64,000 nucleotides of DNA from an uncultured Thalassolituus sp. (lineage in GTDB: Bacteria; Pseudomonadota; Gammaproteobacteria; Pseudomonadales; Oceanobacteraceae). The stretch's first letter is position 1; each line of letters starts with the position of its first letter. Below, piece by piece: positions 28,666-38,991 of this stretch. The stretch lies in contig NZ_CATMFB010000002.1 of the NCBI RefSeq assembly GCF_950066645.1, positions 248,001-312,000 of the forward strand, in the 5' to 3' direction. Below the pieces are notes generated by a model. It was given only the letters and a program-made list of their open reading frames with translations. It made no database searches and was not told the DNA's origin. The translations under genes and the position numbers were made by a program.

Positions 28666-29138
28666 ATCTGATGCTGGATGTGCAGCTCGCGGATGATGTC
28701 GAAGACAGCCCGGAGCTGCCCGATGATGAGCAGTTCGGACGCTGGGCCACTGCCGCCCTGCTGAACCGCACAGAGTTCGCTGAGCCCGAGCTGACGATAC
28801 GTCTGGTGAACGAAGATGAAAGCCAGAGCCTGAATCATGAGTATCGCGGCAAGGATAAACCGACCAACGTACTCTCGTTTCCTTTCGAAGCTCCCCCTCA
28901 GGTGCCACTTGAACTGCTGGGTGATCTGATCATCTGCATACAGGTTGTGGCCCGTGAGGCAAAAGAACAGAACAAAACCTGCGAAGCGCACTGGGCCCAC
29001 ATGGTGGTGCACGGCTGCTTGCATTTGCTGGGTTACGACCATATAAAGGACGATGAAGCCGAAGAGATGGAAGATCTGGAACGTCAGATACTCGCGTCTC
29101 TTGGCTACCCCGATCCGTACGCGAACGAGGCCCCATGA
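28662..29138 (+). CDS. ybeY: Endoribonuclease YbeY, rRNA maturation
   Basis: YbeY is a zinc-dependent RNase needed for 16S rRNA 3'-end maturation and ribosome quality control. The 158-aa protein has the metal motif [11 protein letters not shown], with the three His of H-x3-H-x5-H, and the conserved [15 protein letters not shown] block. It overlaps ybeZ and corC by 4 bp each, so translation is coupled. Confidence 0.96.
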   Translation: MNLMLDVQLADDVEDSPELPDDEQFGRWATAALLNRTEFAEPELTIRLVNEDESQSLNHEYRGKDKPTNVLSFPFEAPPQVPLELLGDLIICIQVVAREAKEQNKTCEAHWAHMVVHGCLHLLGYDHIKDDEAEEMEDLERQILASLGYPDPYANEAP

Positions 29139-29977
29139 GCGACGACCGAACGAGCAGCCAACCCCGAAGTTGGCTGGAAAAACTAAGCGATCTGTTTTCT
29201 GACGACCCACGCACCCGTCAGGACATCAAAGATATTGTCCGCGAAGCTGCCGACCGCAGCATCGTTGATACCGAAACCCTCACCATCATTGAAGGTGCCC
29301 TGCAGGTTTCGGATATGCAGGTGCGGGACATCATGATCCCCCGTTCGCAGATGATCTACATTCAGGAAAACGAGCACCTGAAAGACTATCTGCCTCGCAT
29401 TATTGAGTCCGCTCACTCCCGCTTCCCTGTGATTGCCGAGGGCCAGAATGAGGTATCAGGCATCCTTCTGGCGAAAGATCTTCTGCCCCTTGTACTCAAG
29501 AGCAATGCCGACGACTTCCGTCTAAAAGACATTCTGCGTCCGGCGAATTTTGTGCCGGAAAGTAAGCGCCTGAACGTCCTGTTGCGTGAATTTCGCTCGA
29601 ACCGCAACCATATGGCAATTGTGGTTGACGAGTTCGGCGGCGTAGCAGGCCTGGTGACCATTGAAGACGTGCTGGAGCAGATTGTCGGTGACATCGAAGA
29701 CGAACACGATTTCGATGAGGAAGAAAACAACATCAAGGAAGTCGAAGACGGCATCTTTACAGTTAAAGCTCTGACTCCGCTCGCAGACTTCAACACCACC
29801 TTCAATACCCGACTAGCAACGGAAGATTTCGATACCATTGGCGGCATTGTGACGCACCATTTCGGCCGTGTGCCGGAGTGTAATGAAAGCATCCGCATTG
29901 AAGGACTACGCTTCCGGGTAATTAACGGCACCAGCCGTCAGATTAACCTGCTTGAAGTACAGACCGACGAACACTGA
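29135..29977 (+). CDS. corC: CorC/YbeX, CBS-domain protein
   Basis: The 280-aa protein has two CBS domains (about 68-190: [14 protein letters not shown] to [19 protein letters not shown]) and a C-terminal CorC/HlyC domain. There is no membrane segment, so it is the short soluble form linked to magnesium/cobalt efflux and, with YbeY and YbeZ, to ribosome metabolism. It lies between ybeY (4-bp overlap) and lnt (2-bp gap), as in E. coli. Confidence 0.94.
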   Translation: MSDDRTSSQPRSWLEKLSDLFSDDPRTRQDIKDIVREAADRSIVDTETLTIIEGALQVSDMQVRDIMIPRSQMIYIQENEHLKDYLPRIIESAHSRFPVIAEGQNEVSGILLAKDLLPLVLKSNADDFRLKDILRPANFVPESKRLNVLLREFRSNRNHMAIVVDEFGGVAGLVTIEDVLEQIVGDIEDEHDFDEEENNIKEVEDGIFTVKALTPLADFNTTFNTRLATEDFDTIGGIVTHHFGRVPECNESIRIEGLRFRVINGTSRQINLLEVQTDEH

Positions 29978-29979
29978 GT

Positions 29980-31482
29980 ATGATCAAACGCGCTGCCCTC
30001 ACGCCCTGGCTCGCTCTGAGTGGCGGCGCTCTGTTTCCTCTCGCACTGGCCCCTTTTTACTGGTGGCCGGTGGGCCTGCTCAGCCTGGGCCTGCTCTACC
30101 TGACCCTGCAGTCTGCCAACAATACCCGCCGGGCATTTCTGATCAGCTGGTGCTACGCGTTCGGACAGTTTGGCGCCGGTGTCTCCTGGATCTACGTCAG
30201 CGTACATGATCACGGCGGTACACCGGCCTTTCTTGCCGTCCCACTGGTGGGAGTATTTGCTGCCTTTCTTGCGCTTATCCCGGCCAGCTGGTTTGCCTTA
30301 CGTCAGAGACTGTGTGGGCAACACCTGAGCGTGATTACCTTTGCGTCATTCTGGCTACTCCAGGAATGGTGCAGGTCCTGGTTCCTGACCGGCTTTCCCT
30401 GGTTGTTCGCAGGTGATGCGCACCTGAATACCTGGCTGTCAGGCTGGGCGCCCGTGAGCGGTGCATACAGTATCTCCGTGATTCTGGCGCTGACAGCCGC
30501 TGGCATCATTGCCTTTATGCAGACCCGCCGCTGGGTCGCTCTGCTACCGCTGTTGCTGTGGCCCGCAGGCGAGGCCTTACGGGCAACAGACTGGACGGAC
30601 AGAACCGGAGAGATCACAGTCGGCATTGTTCAGGGTAACGTAGAGCAGGAGCGAAAATGGCTGACGGAAGAAATCTTTCCCACCATGGAACGCTATCAGA
30701 GCGACAGTGAGGCGCTGTTCGGAACTGACCTGATACTCTGGCCAGAAACAGCCATTACTATGCTGTACCAGCGCTATGAGCCGTATATGAACCGCTTCGC
30801 CCGACAGGCGCGCGCAGCAGGCAGTACGATAGTCACAGGCATCCCCTTCCGCTGGCCGCAGGGCACAGAACTGGCTGGCGAATATCACAACAGCATCGTT
30901 GCCTTTGGTGACGGCGAAGGGCTCTACCACAAGCAACGCCTGGTCCCGTTCGGAGAATACATCCCACTGGAGCGGGCAATCCGTGGGTTGATTCCGTTTT
31001 TTGCCCTGCCAATGTCGAGCTTTCTTTCCGGCGACAGCGAACAGGCACCATTGCGGGTCAACCTGCATGGTGAAGAGCAACGCAGTGCGCGGATCATGCC
31101 TTATATCTGTTATGAGATTGCATACCCGGATCTGGTGCTCCGTGGGGCAAAAGAAGCTGGCCTGCTCGTCACTATCAGTAACGATGCCTGGTTCGGGGAT
31201 TCACTGGGGCCAAAACAACATATGGCACTGGCTCAGATGCGCGCGCTGGAAACCGGACGCTGGGTATTAAGATCTACCAATACCGGCATTTCCGCTCTCG
31301 TCGATCACAGGGGCAGAATTGTTGAACGGGCGCCGGTCGCAATAAGAACCCACTTTACGGGAACCGCAGAACTTCGCAGCGGTAATACGCTTTATATGCA
31401 GTTGGGGGTAATTCCCCTGCTGTGTCTGATGACTGCTCCTCTGATCCTTGCGGGTTACCGGCAAAGAAAAGGAACAGCATAG
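29980..31482 (+). CDS. lnt: Apolipoprotein N-acyltransferase Lnt
   Basis: Lnt adds the third acyl chain to the N-terminal Cys of lipoproteins in the inner membrane. The first 200 residues are membrane helices and the nitrilase domain follows. The catalytic Glu256 (LWPETAI), Lys318 (YHKQRLVPFGEYIP) and Cys377 (PYICYE) are all present, and a last membrane helix closes the 500-aa protein. It ends the miaB-lnt run and is followed within 1 bp by the DUF6164 gene. Confidence 0.96.
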   Translation: MIKRAALTPWLALSGGALFPLALAPFYWWPVGLLSLGLLYLTLQSANNTRRAFLISWCYAFGQFGAGVSWIYVSVHDHGGTPAFLAVPLVGVFAAFLALIPASWFALRQRLCGQHLSVITFASFWLLQEWCRSWFLTGFPWLFAGDAHLNTWLSGWAPVSGAYSISVILALTAAGIIAFMQTRRWVALLPLLLWPAGEALRATDWTDRTGEITVGIVQGNVEQERKWLTEEIFPTMERYQSDSEALFGTDLILWPETAITMLYQRYEPYMNRFARQARAAGSTIVTGIPFRWPQGTELAGEYHNSIVAFGDGEGLYHKQRLVPFGEYIPLERAIRGLIPFFALPMSSFLSGDSEQAPLRVNLHGEEQRSARIMPYICYEIAYPDLVLRGAKEAGLLVTISNDAWFGDSLGPKQHMALAQMRALETGRWVLRSTNTGISALVDHRGRIVERAPVAIRTHFTGTAELRSGNTLYMQLGVIPLLCLMTAPLILAGYRQRKGTA

Positions 31483-31483
31483 C

Positions 31484-31825
31484 GTGGCAAAGTTACTTTT
31501 CCGCCTGAACGGCGTCACCGATGAAGAAGCCGATTATGTTCGCCAGGGGCTGGACGATGCGGGGGTTCATTACTACGAAACAAGCCAGGGGCGCTGGGGT
31601 ATTTCACTGGCGGCCATCTGGTTGCGTGATGAGTCTGACTATCCGGAAGCGCGGGAAGTACTGGACAGGATACAGGCGCAATGGTCAGAACTGATGAAAG
31701 ACCAGCCGGTACCTACCATGGTACAGCGCATCCGCGAGCGCCCCGCCAGTGTGCTGATGGCATTGATCGCGATCGCAGGCATCCTCGGACTTACCCTGCT
31801 TCCCTTTATCGGTGTCTTCCGCTGA
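31484..31825 (+). CDS. DUF6164 family protein
   Basis: The start is GTG 31484, behind GGAAC, which removes 12 unlikely residues from the longer open frame. The 113-aa protein has an N-terminal soluble domain (KLLFRLNGVTDEEADYVRQG, YYETSQGRWGISLAAIWL) like that of DUF6164 proteins and a single C-terminal membrane helix (ASVLMALIAIAGILGLTLLPF). It is probably a small inner-membrane protein of unknown role, translated from the lnt transcript. Confidence 0.82.
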   Translation: MAKLLFRLNGVTDEEADYVRQGLDDAGVHYYETSQGRWGISLAAIWLRDESDYPEAREVLDRIQAQWSELMKDQPVPTMVQRIRERPASVLMALIAIAGILGLTLLPFIGVFR

Positions 31826-31834
31826 TCGCCCGAA

Positions 31835-32167
31835 TTATTGTTGGGCGAGACGCAGTATCTCGCTTGCGTTGAAGCCTTTTACCACTTCGCCATTAATCAG
31901 AAGCACCGGAACGCCACGACCACCGAGCGAGCGATACTGGCGACGGCCTTCTTCGGACTTCTCAATATCATATTCGTAGTAGTCGATATTGTGTTCGGAC
32001 AGCAGACGTCGTGTCGCCTTGCAGTAGCCACACCACTCTGTGGCATAAAGCACGACTGGCTCAACCTGGAGCTTAGCGTAGTCCGGGGTCGGAAGCATAA
32101 AATCCTGAAGCAGGTCCCACTTCAGAAAGATCACCAGGGCCACACCAGCAAGCAGCAGCTTTTTCAC
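31835..32167 (-). CDS. Membrane-anchored glutaredoxin-family protein
   Basis: A hydrophobic N-terminal anchor (LLLAGVALVIFL) is followed by a glutaredoxin fold with the dithiol site CGYC (Cys46 and Cys49), the cis-Pro loop GVPVLLI and the C-terminal helix. At 110 aa it matches small anchored glutaredoxins. The catalytic domain may face either side of the membrane; two positive residues before the helix suggest a cytoplasmic N-terminus and periplasmic domain. It is convergent with the lnt-DUF6164 run, 9 bp apart. Confidence 0.85.
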   Translation of the reverse strand: MKKLLLAGVALVIFLKWDLLQDFMLPTPDYAKLQVEPVVLYATEWCGYCKATRRLLSEHNIDYYEYDIEKSEEGRRQYRSLGGRGVPVLLINGEVVKGFNASEILRLAQQ

Positions 32168-32248
32168 GTTTCTGTTCTCCGTCTGCGAATTCCATTTCCC
32201 AAGGCATCACTTGCCTCTTTCAGACCCACTCTAGCGCAGCACAGCAGA

Positions 32249-32278
32249 TAAAAAAATACCCTGCATTGCAGGGTATTG
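32249..32278 (-). terminator. Rho-independent terminator after the alcohol dehydrogenase gene
   Basis: Stem AATACCCTGC/GCAGGGTATT with a 3-nt loop. On the minus strand it is followed by a T run, so it terminates the dehydrogenase transcript before the glutaredoxin gene. Confidence 0.88.
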
Positions 32279-32286
32279 TGATCGCT

Positions 32287-33333
32287 TCAGACGGACAGCG
32301 ACGACATATCCATGACAAAGCGATGCGCAATATCGCCCTGACTCATGACGGCAAATGCCCGGTTAACTTCATCTGGACGGATAACTTCACACACCGGATG
32401 AATATCGTGTTCGGCACAGAAATCCAGCACTTCCTGAGTCTCTTTGATGCCCCCGATCAGAGAACCCGCCACACGGCGACGGCCAAAAATCATCGGCACG
32501 GTCATAAAGCCTTTCATCGGACCCACCTGCCCGACTATGACCAGCGTACCGTCAATATCAAGCAAGGGAGCATAAGGAGTAACGTCATGTTCCACCGGCA
32601 CCGTATCGATAATCAGATCAAACGTTGCTGTGGCGCCCGCCATTGCAGCCTTATCAGACGACACAAGAATGCCACCCGCTCCCAGCTCTTTTGCTTCATC
32701 CGCTTTCCGGTCTGAACGACTGAGGACAGTCACATCGGCGCCCATAGCAACCGCAAGTTTTACCGCCATATGGCCAAGGCCTCCGAGACCGATCACTCCG
32801 ACGCGACTGCCCTTTCCAACGTTCCAGGTACGCAGCGGAGAAAAGGTCGTGATTCCGGCACAGAGAATGGGCGCTGCCCGCGACATATCCAGGGCATCCG
32901 GGATACGCAGAACAAACTCTTCCCGCACCACGATATGTTTGGAATAACCGCCTTGCGTAATTTCGCCCGAAATTCGGTCAGGCGCCCCATAGGTTGGTGT
33001 CATACCGTGACGGCAATACTGTTCTTCGTGATTGTGGCACTGATCACACTCCTGACAGCTGTCGACCATGCAGCCAACACCGACCCGGTCGCCTTCAGAA
33101 AAGCGGGTCACTGCAGTACCGACTTCAATTACCCGGCCAACAATTTCGTGCCCGGGCACGAGCGGATAGGGCTGAGGGCCCCAGTCACCATTAACGGTGT
33201 GAAGATCTGAATGACACAGACCACTGAACAGAATTTCGATGGCGACATCACCAGGGCGCAGAGCACGCCGTTCAAAGTGATAAGGCACCATTTCAGCATC
33301 TGAGGAATGCGCTGCATAACCGACCGTTTTCAT
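32287..33333 (-). CDS. Zinc-dependent NAD(P) alcohol dehydrogenase (YahK/cinnamyl-alcohol type)
   Basis: This is a medium-chain dehydrogenase of 348 aa. Catalytic zinc ligands are Cys40, His62 and Glu63 (GLCHSDLH, PGHEIVG). Structural zinc cysteines are at 93, 96, 99 and 107 (CQECDQCHNHEEQYC). The Rossmann loop GLGGLGHMAVKLA follows. The sequence resembles the broad-specificity aldehyde reductases YahK/YjgB, which favour NADPH. It is alone in its transcript, bounded by a terminator. Confidence 0.92.
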   Translation of the reverse strand: MKTVGYAAHSSDAEMVPYHFERRALRPGDVAIEILFSGLCHSDLHTVNGDWGPQPYPLVPGHEIVGRVIEVGTAVTRFSEGDRVGVGCMVDSCQECDQCHNHEEQYCRHGMTPTYGAPDRISGEITQGGYSKHIVVREEFVLRIPDALDMSRAAPILCAGITTFSPLRTWNVGKGSRVGVIGLGGLGHMAVKLAVAMGADVTVLSRSDRKADEAKELGAGGILVSSDKAAMAGATATFDLIIDTVPVEHDVTPYAPLLDIDGTLVIVGQVGPMKGFMTVPMIFGRRRVAGSLIGGIKETQEVLDFCAEHDIHPVCEVIRPDEVNRAFAVMSQGDIAHRFVMDMSSLSV

Positions 33334-33451
33334 ACTCTCTCCTGGACATAAAACTATTCAGTCAGACTTCATAGTAATCAGTGCCCGGAGAGATTTCGTG
33401 CCGGATAGTGTCAGTTGATTGCCTGATCCTACAAACCGTGAGAAAGGCCGA

Positions 33452-33859
33452 TCAGCTCAGACGAGCGACGACCGCGTCAAGGATAGCGACATTCGCTTCA
33501 GGAAACTGAAAGTCCGCCAGTTTAGTGTAATGTACCCAGCGAACTTCCTGCCCTTCTGCACCGTGGGCAAGAAGCGCGTTATTCATTGGCACATCCACCC
33601 AGATCACATCAAGCAGAACCGATTTGTCCGGGTAATTGAAGGGAATCTGCATCAGCGGCGACATATGCTCCGCCGCCACGGGCAATGCGACTTCTTCGTC
33701 GAGTTCGCGGACCAGAGCAGCCGCCGTGGTTTCGCCGGGCTCGACTTTGCCTCCGGGAAACTCCCAGAGGCCCCCCTGATGCTTATCATCCGGGCGCCGG
33801 GCAATGAGGATATCCTCATTCACCACCGCCACGGCGACGGCAACGTGTACCTGTTTCAT
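33452..33859 (-). CDS. mutT: 8-oxo-dGTP diphosphatase MutT (Nudix)
   Basis: MutT removes oxidised dGTP from the nucleotide pool. The 135-aa protein has the Nudix box GGKVEPGETTAAALVREL-DEEVAL (residues about 36-59) and VHVAVAVAVVNEDILIARRP at the N-terminus. The box ends EEVAL where most members have a Gly before the final hydrophobic residue. It overlaps argJ by 1 bp (TGATG). The dcw-secA-mutT linkage is as in E. coli and Pseudomonas. No ThiE-like domain is fused, unlike the Pseudomonas protein. Confidence 0.92.
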   Translation of the reverse strand: MKQVHVAVAVAVVNEDILIARRPDDKHQGGLWEFPGGKVEPGETTAAALVRELDEEVALPVAAEHMSPLMQIPFNYPDKSVLLDVIWVDVPMNNALLAHGAEGQEVRWVHYTKLADFQFPEANVAILDAVVARLS

Positions 33860-35073
33860 CAGGAACGGTAGTCAGCGTTAATAGATACGTAATCGTGAGA
33901 GAGGTCACAGGTCCAGAGACGTTCGTTTACGTCGCCGCGTCCCAGTTCGATACGGATAGTAAACTCCGAATGAGCCAGCACACCCGCCCCTTTCTCTTCG
34001 GTATAAGAGTCACAACGACCACCGTCTTCGACGATCTGCACGTCATCGAGATAAATCTGTACTTTTTCCAGATCAAAATCTTTGACGCCGGAGCGGCCAA
34101 CCGCAGCCAGAATACGACCCCAGTTCGCATCAGAAGCGTACAGCGCTGTTTTCACCAGAGGCGAATGCGCTACGGTGTACGCGACATCCAGAGCCTCACG
34201 GACAGACGCGGCATGTTCTACGTCGATCGTGACAAACTTGGTCGCACCTTCACCATCACGGACAATCGCCTGAGCCAGCACGCGGAACACTTCCTCCAGC
34301 GCAGCAAACACAGCGTCAGCCGTCTCAGTTCCTTCTTCAACCGACACTCCGGCCTGACCTGTCGCAATCAACATACAGGAGTCATTGGTCGAGGTGTCGC
34401 CGTCGATGGTAATGCGGTTGAACGACTTATCTGCGAGCTTGCGCGCCCAGCCCTGCATTACAGCCGCAGGAATCGCTGCATCCGTTGCGATAAAGCCGAG
34501 CATGGTTGCCATATTCGGCATGATCATTCCGGCGCCTTTCGACAGGCCGGTGATCGTCACGGTTTTCCCTTCAACCTCAATCTGCTTACTGAAGCCTTTT
34601 GGCAGGGTATCCGTGGTCATAATGCCCCGGCCGGCCCTTGCCCAGTTATCTTCAGCCAGGTTGCCGAGCGCAGCTGGAATTCCACGCTCAAACGCTTCCA
34701 TATTGAGCGGCTCACCAATCACACCCGTTGAAAATGGCAGCACCTGTTCCGGAGCAACCCCCGCAGCTTTGGCCAGCATCTCACAGGTGGTTTCAGCATT
34801 TCTGAAGCCTTTCGGACCCGTACCCGCGTTTGCGTTACCGGTGTTGATCAGCAGAAAACGGGGTTCTGCTTTTTCCAGGTTACGACGACAGATATGAACC
34901 GGTGCAGCACAGAACGCATTCGTAGTAAAAACACCAGCGACCTGAGTGCCCTCGGCCAATTCAAAGATCACCATGTCATCGCGATCTTTCTTGCGGACGC
35001 CCGCCTGTGCGACGCCAACGCGTACGCCTTTTACTACTGCGAAATCTTCAAAAACTGTGAAATTAACGGCCAT
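33859..35073 (-). CDS. argJ: Bifunctional ornithine acetyltransferase/N-acetylglutamate synthase ArgJ
   Basis: ArgJ moves the acetyl group from N-acetylornithine to glutamate, closing the cyclic arginine pathway. The 404-aa precursor shows the self-cleavage site in KGAGMIMPNMATMLGF, cut before the Thr that becomes the nucleophile of the beta chain. KFVTIDVEHAASVREA and ANWGRILAAVGRSG are further conserved blocks. It lies 16 bp after secA and before mutT. Confidence 0.96.
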   Translation of the reverse strand: MAVNFTVFEDFAVVKGVRVGVAQAGVRKKDRDDMVIFELAEGTQVAGVFTTNAFCAAPVHICRRNLEKAEPRFLLINTGNANAGTGPKGFRNAETTCEMLAKAAGVAPEQVLPFSTGVIGEPLNMEAFERGIPAALGNLAEDNWARAGRGIMTTDTLPKGFSKQIEVEGKTVTITGLSKGAGMIMPNMATMLGFIATDAAIPAAVMQGWARKLADKSFNRITIDGDTSTNDSCMLIATGQAGVSVEEGTETADAVFAALEEVFRVLAQAIVRDGEGATKFVTIDVEHAASVREALDVAYTVAHSPLVKTALYASDANWGRILAAVGRSGVKDFDLEKVQIYLDDVQIVEDGGRCDSYTEEKGAGVLAHSEFTIRIELGRGDVNERLWTCDLSHDYVSINADYRS

Positions 35074-35089
35074 TTGAGCTCAATTTTCC

Positions 35090-37819
35090 TCAGGACAGTT
35101 TGCCGTGGCAATGTTTGTATTTTTTACCGGAACCACATGGGCACGGATCATTACGACCTACCTTCTGCTCATCACGAACGTAAGGTCGGGCTGCATCTTC
35201 TTCCGCTGACGCTTCGTCGTCGCCAGACATAGCGCCGGCAGATTCGTGTTCAAACTTAGCGCGTGCCAGCTGCGCTTCTGCCTCAAGACGACGACGCTCT
35301 TCTTCTTCGCGGATCTCTTCTTCACGACGGACACGGATATGACTCAGCACCCGGATAGTATCGTGTTTGATATTGCGCAGAAGCTCCTGGAACAGACCGA
35401 AAGATTCACGCTTATATTCCTGCTTAGGATTTTTCTGACCATAGCCGCGCAGATGAATCCCCTGACGCAGGTGATCCATAGTCGCGAGGTGCTCTTTCCA
35501 GAGATTATCCAGTACCTGCAGCATCATCTGCTTTTCAACGAGACGCATGGTCTTCTCACCGACCGACGCTTCTTTTTCTGCGTAGGCTTTATCAATTTCT
35601 GCCAGTACGCGCTCGCGGATCGTCTCTTCGTATAACTTGCTGTCTTCATCCAGCCACTGCTGAACCGGCAGTTCGACTGCAAATTCCGATTTCAGATGTG
35701 CTTCCAGCCCCGGAATATCCCACTGCTCCGCAAGACTCTGCGGCGGAATGTAATCATCTATGGCTTCGTTCACCACATCGGCGCGGATGTTGGCGATCAC
35801 ACCAGAAATGTCATCCATTTCCATCAGGTCATTACGCTGTCCGTAGATTACGCGACGCTGATCGTTTGCAACATCATCGTACTCAAGCAGCTGCTTACGC
35901 ATGTCGAAGTTTCGCCCTTCTACTTTGCGTTGTGCTTTCTCAACGGCATTGGTCACCATGCGGTGCTCAATCGATTCACCGTCTTTCATTCCCAGAGCCT
36001 GCATCATGCCGCGCATACGCTCAGACATGAATAAGCGCATCAGGTTATCTTCAAGCGACAGGAAGAATCGTGTTGAACCTTTGTCGCCCTGACGGCCTGC
36101 ACGGCCACGGAGCTGATTATCAATACGACGCGACTCATGACGCTCGGTACCAATGATATGCAGACCACCGGCTTCCAGAACGGCGTCATGACGTTCTTTC
36201 CATTCGGCTTTAATACGTTCAACCGTTGCTGGGTCTTCAGTAGTAAGCGCTGCGACTTCAGATTCCCAGTTACCGCCCAGCATGATATCCGTACCACGGC
36301 CCGCCATGTTAGTCGCGATGGTCACCGCACCCGGACGCCCGGCTTCGGCAATAATCTGAGCTTCACGCTCGTTCTCTTTCGCATTGAGAACGTTGTGTGC
36401 GACTTTCGCTTTCTTAAGTACACCAGAAATATATTCTGAAGACTCAATCGAGGCCGTACCTACCAGTACCGGACGCCCCTGAGCAGTCACTTCACGGATT
36501 TCTTCAACAACCGCGTCGTACTTCTCGCGTTGCGTGGCGTAAATCACATCGTTGAAATCAATACGCTGTACCGGCTTGTTCGTCGGAATAACAACAACGT
36601 CCAGTCCATAAATCTGATGAAACTCAAACGCTTCGGTATCCGCGGTACCCGTCATACCGGACAGTTTTTCGTACAGACGGAAGTAATTCTGGAAGGTGGT
36701 AGAGGCCAGAGTCTGGCTCTCTGCCTGAATCTTGAGACCTTCTTTCGCCTCGACAGCCTGATGCAGACCTTCACTCCAGCGACGGCCAGGCATAGTACGG
36801 CCTGTGTGCTCGTCAACAATCACGACCTGACCGTTCTGAACGATGTAGTCAACGTTCTTCTGGAAAACTGCGTGCGCCTTGAGTGCTGAATGAACGTGGT
36901 GCAACAGGCTGAGGTTGCCCGCCGAATAGAGGCTCTCACCTTCGTTGAGGACACCTTCCTTCGTCAGCATCTCTTCAACGAACTCATGCCCTTCTTCGGT
37001 TAACTCAATAGACCGGCTCTTTTCATCAACAACATAATGACCGTCGACAGGCTTATCGTCTTCGCTGAATTCGCCACGCTTCAGTTGCGGCGCCAGCAGA
37101 TTGATACGACGGTAAAGCTCAGAGTGATCTTCTGCCGGCCCGGAGATGATCAGCGGCGTACGAGCCTCATCAATCAGGATCGAGTCGACTTCATCGACAA
37201 TAGCGAAGGCGAGCTTGCGCTGAACTTTCTGTTCCAGCGAAAACGCCATGTTATCTCTGAGATAATCGAAGCCAAACTCGTTGTTTGTGCCGTACACCAC
37301 ATCACAGGAATAAGATGCGCGCTTCTCTTCAGCGGTCATGCCCGGAACAACAACACCCACCGTCATACCCAGAAATTCAAACAGTGCGCGGTTCCATTCG
37401 GCATCACGACGTGCAAGATAGTCGTTCACAGTAACAACATGAACGCTGTCACCCGTCAGAGCATTCAGGTAGGAAGGCAGCGTCGCGACCAGAGTCTTAC
37501 CTTCACCCGTACGCATTTCCGCGATGCGCCCTTCATGCAGGGTAATACCACCAATCAGCTGTACATCGAAGTGACGCAGACCGGTTACCCGGACACTGGC
37601 TTCACGACAGACCGCAAAGGCTTCAGGAAGGATATCTGCGACTGTCTTGCCATTCGCGAGGAGTTCGCGAAGCTCTGCAGTCTTAGCTTTCAGCTGCTCA
37701 TCCGACAGCGCCTGCAGGCCTTCTTCGAGAGCATTGATGCGGGCAACGATTTTGCCCATACGTTTGAGTTCCCGGCTATTTTTACTGCCGAAAATCGTGC
37801 GAAAGAGGTTACCGATCAT
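35090..37819 (-). CDS. secA: Preprotein translocase ATPase SecA
   Basis: SecA drives export of unfolded preproteins through SecYEG. The 909-aa protein has Walker [14 protein letters not shown], Walker [17 protein letters not shown], the [13 protein letters not shown] block of the second nucleotide-binding fold, and a C-terminal zinc-binding tail with [14 protein letters not shown] that contacts SecB. Length is normal for proteobacteria. The 99-bp gap to the M23 gene should hold its promoter, but I see no convincing -35/-10 pair and no secM. Confidence 0.98.
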   Translation of the reverse strand: MIGNLFRTIFGSKNSRELKRMGKIVARINALEEGLQALSDEQLKAKTAELRELLANGKTVADILPEAFAVCREASVRVTGLRHFDVQLIGGITLHEGRIAEMRTGEGKTLVATLPSYLNALTGDSVHVVTVNDYLARRDAEWNRALFEFLGMTVGVVVPGMTAEEKRASYSCDVVYGTNNEFGFDYLRDNMAFSLEQKVQRKLAFAIVDEVDSILIDEARTPLIISGPAEDHSELYRRINLLAPQLKRGEFSEDDKPVDGHYVVDEKSRSIELTEEGHEFVEEMLTKEGVLNEGESLYSAGNLSLLHHVHSALKAHAVFQKNVDYIVQNGQVVIVDEHTGRTMPGRRWSEGLHQAVEAKEGLKIQAESQTLASTTFQNYFRLYEKLSGMTGTADTEAFEFHQIYGLDVVVIPTNKPVQRIDFNDVIYATQREKYDAVVEEIREVTAQGRPVLVGTASIESSEYISGVLKKAKVAHNVLNAKENEREAQIIAEAGRPGAVTIATNMAGRGTDIMLGGNWESEVAALTTEDPATVERIKAEWKERHDAVLEAGGLHIIGTERHESRRIDNQLRGRAGRQGDKGSTRFFLSLEDNLMRLFMSERMRGMMQALGMKDGESIEHRMVTNAVEKAQRKVEGRNFDMRKQLLEYDDVANDQRRVIYGQRNDLMEMDDISGVIANIRADVVNEAIDDYIPPQSLAEQWDIPGLEAHLKSEFAVELPVQQWLDEDSKLYEETIRERVLAEIDKAYAEKEASVGEKTMRLVEKQMMLQVLDNLWKEHLATMDHLRQGIHLRGYGQKNPKQEYKRESFGLFQELLRNIKHDTIRVLSHIRVRREEEIREEEERRRLEAEAQLARAKFEHESAGAMSGDDEASAEEDAARPYVRDEQKVGRNDPCPCGSGKKYKHCHGKLS

Positions 37820-37918
37820 GAGGTTCTTATTGTCCGTAAAATAAAACAGAGGCGCCGGGGCAAAGTGCTAAAGGCTACTTATAACCCCGGTCAATGACAA
37901 GACGATGAGAGAGGAAAA

Positions 37919-38848
37919 TCAGCGTGGACGGCGATGTATATAGGCCGCAGGGTCGACACTGCGTCCGTTTTTGTACACTTCGAAGTGAACATGAGGTCCG
38001 GTGGAGCGACCGGTGCTGCCCATCAACGCAATCAGATCGCCTTTGCGGACAACATCCCCTACGCTGACTTTGATTTCTTTACAGTGTGCGTAACGGGTTT
38101 TGTACCCATTACCGTGGTTGATCTCAACCAGATTGCCGTATCCGTAACGATCCGTTGCCCAGGTCACAACGCCTGATGCTACCGCTACGATGTCTGAACC
38201 ATCCTTACCGGCAAAATCGACACCCGCATGCCAGGTGGAGCGTCCGGTGAAAGGATCTGCACGATAACCAAAGCGGGACGACATCCAGCCTTTAGTAATA
38301 GGCGTGCCCGCAACAAAGGTGGTTTCGCTTAGCTTATTTGCAGCCATCAGATCATCAAGGACGGCGAGCTGCTGTTCGCGGCTGTCGATACGGTCCGACA
38401 GCTCACGCAATGCAGAAGTGATCTCTGGCACCTGATAGATGCTGTCAGAGATGGTCGCCGGGCCACCCATCGCAGGGGGCGCAGCAAAATCGAATTCGTC
38501 AGAAGCAAGGCCTGCAGAATCTACCAGGCGTTCGCCGACAGCATCCAGGCGCAGAACACGCCCCTGAAGCTCCGCAAGCCGCACTGTCAGGGCCGCCATC
38601 TCGCGATCAGTCTGTTCGCGCAACAGTTCAAGCTCCTGGCGCTGATCGACCAGATCCCGTTCCCAGGCTCGGGCAGCGTTCGAGTCCAGTGCCGCTTCAG
38701 CCGTAAAACGCTCGGCCAGCCAATAGCCTGCCGCACCCATTGCCATAGGCAGAGCAAACAACAGGCCCAGCAGCATATGTTTGGCTGCTGAGCTGAGGCG
38801 GATACTTCTGGATTCGCCGTGGCGTTTACCGACAATAATGATGTTCAT
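37919..38848 (-). CDS. M23-family (LytM-type) metallopeptidase with membrane anchor
   Basis: A cytoplasmic N-terminus (HGESRSIRLSS), one membrane helix (MLLGLLFALPMAMGAAGYWL) and a predicted coiled coil (about 60-110) precede a LytM domain. The zinc motif H-x3-D (HAGVDFAG) and HVH (GPHVHFEV) are intact, so it should be an active peptidoglycan endopeptidase in the periplasm. It lies between the dcw cluster and secA, as in Pseudomonas relatives, and is cut off from lpxC by a strong hairpin. Confidence 0.9.
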   Translation of the reverse strand: MNIIIVGKRHGESRSIRLSSAAKHMLLGLLFALPMAMGAAGYWLAERFTAEAALDSNAARAWERDLVDQRQELELLREQTDREMAALTVRLAELQGRVLRLDAVGERLVDSAGLASDEFDFAAPPAMGGPATISDSIYQVPEITSALRELSDRIDSREQQLAVLDDLMAANKLSETTFVAGTPITKGWMSSRFGYRADPFTGRSTWHAGVDFAGKDGSDIVAVASGVVTWATDRYGYGNLVEINHGNGYKTRYAHCKEIKVSVGDVVRKGDLIALMGSTGRSTGPHVHFEVYKNGRSVDPAAYIHRRPR

Positions 38849-38925
38849 TAGCTGGTTACTGCGATTGCTTCCTGTTTACCCAGTACGGTCGTGGCCACGT
38901 TTTACATTTATTAAAGCTCAGATGC

Positions 38926-38958
38926 AACAAAGGCCATAGTCGAAGTATGGCCTTTGTT
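38926..38958 (-). terminator. Strong hairpin downstream of lpxC
   Basis: AACAAAGGCCATA pairs perfectly over 13 bp with TATGGCCTTTGTT around a 7-nt loop. It lies 34 bp after the lpxC stop. The T tract after it is short, so it may act as a terminator or as an RNA-stabilising 3' end. Confidence 0.75.
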
Positions 38959-38991
38959 CACAACTACACAACACAGAATTGTATCAATGCG

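Noticed and set aside
37820-37918. secM-like regulator or clear promoter upstream of secA
   Set aside because: The 99-bp gap has no reading frame with an arrest motif, and the TATAAG present has no properly spaced -35.
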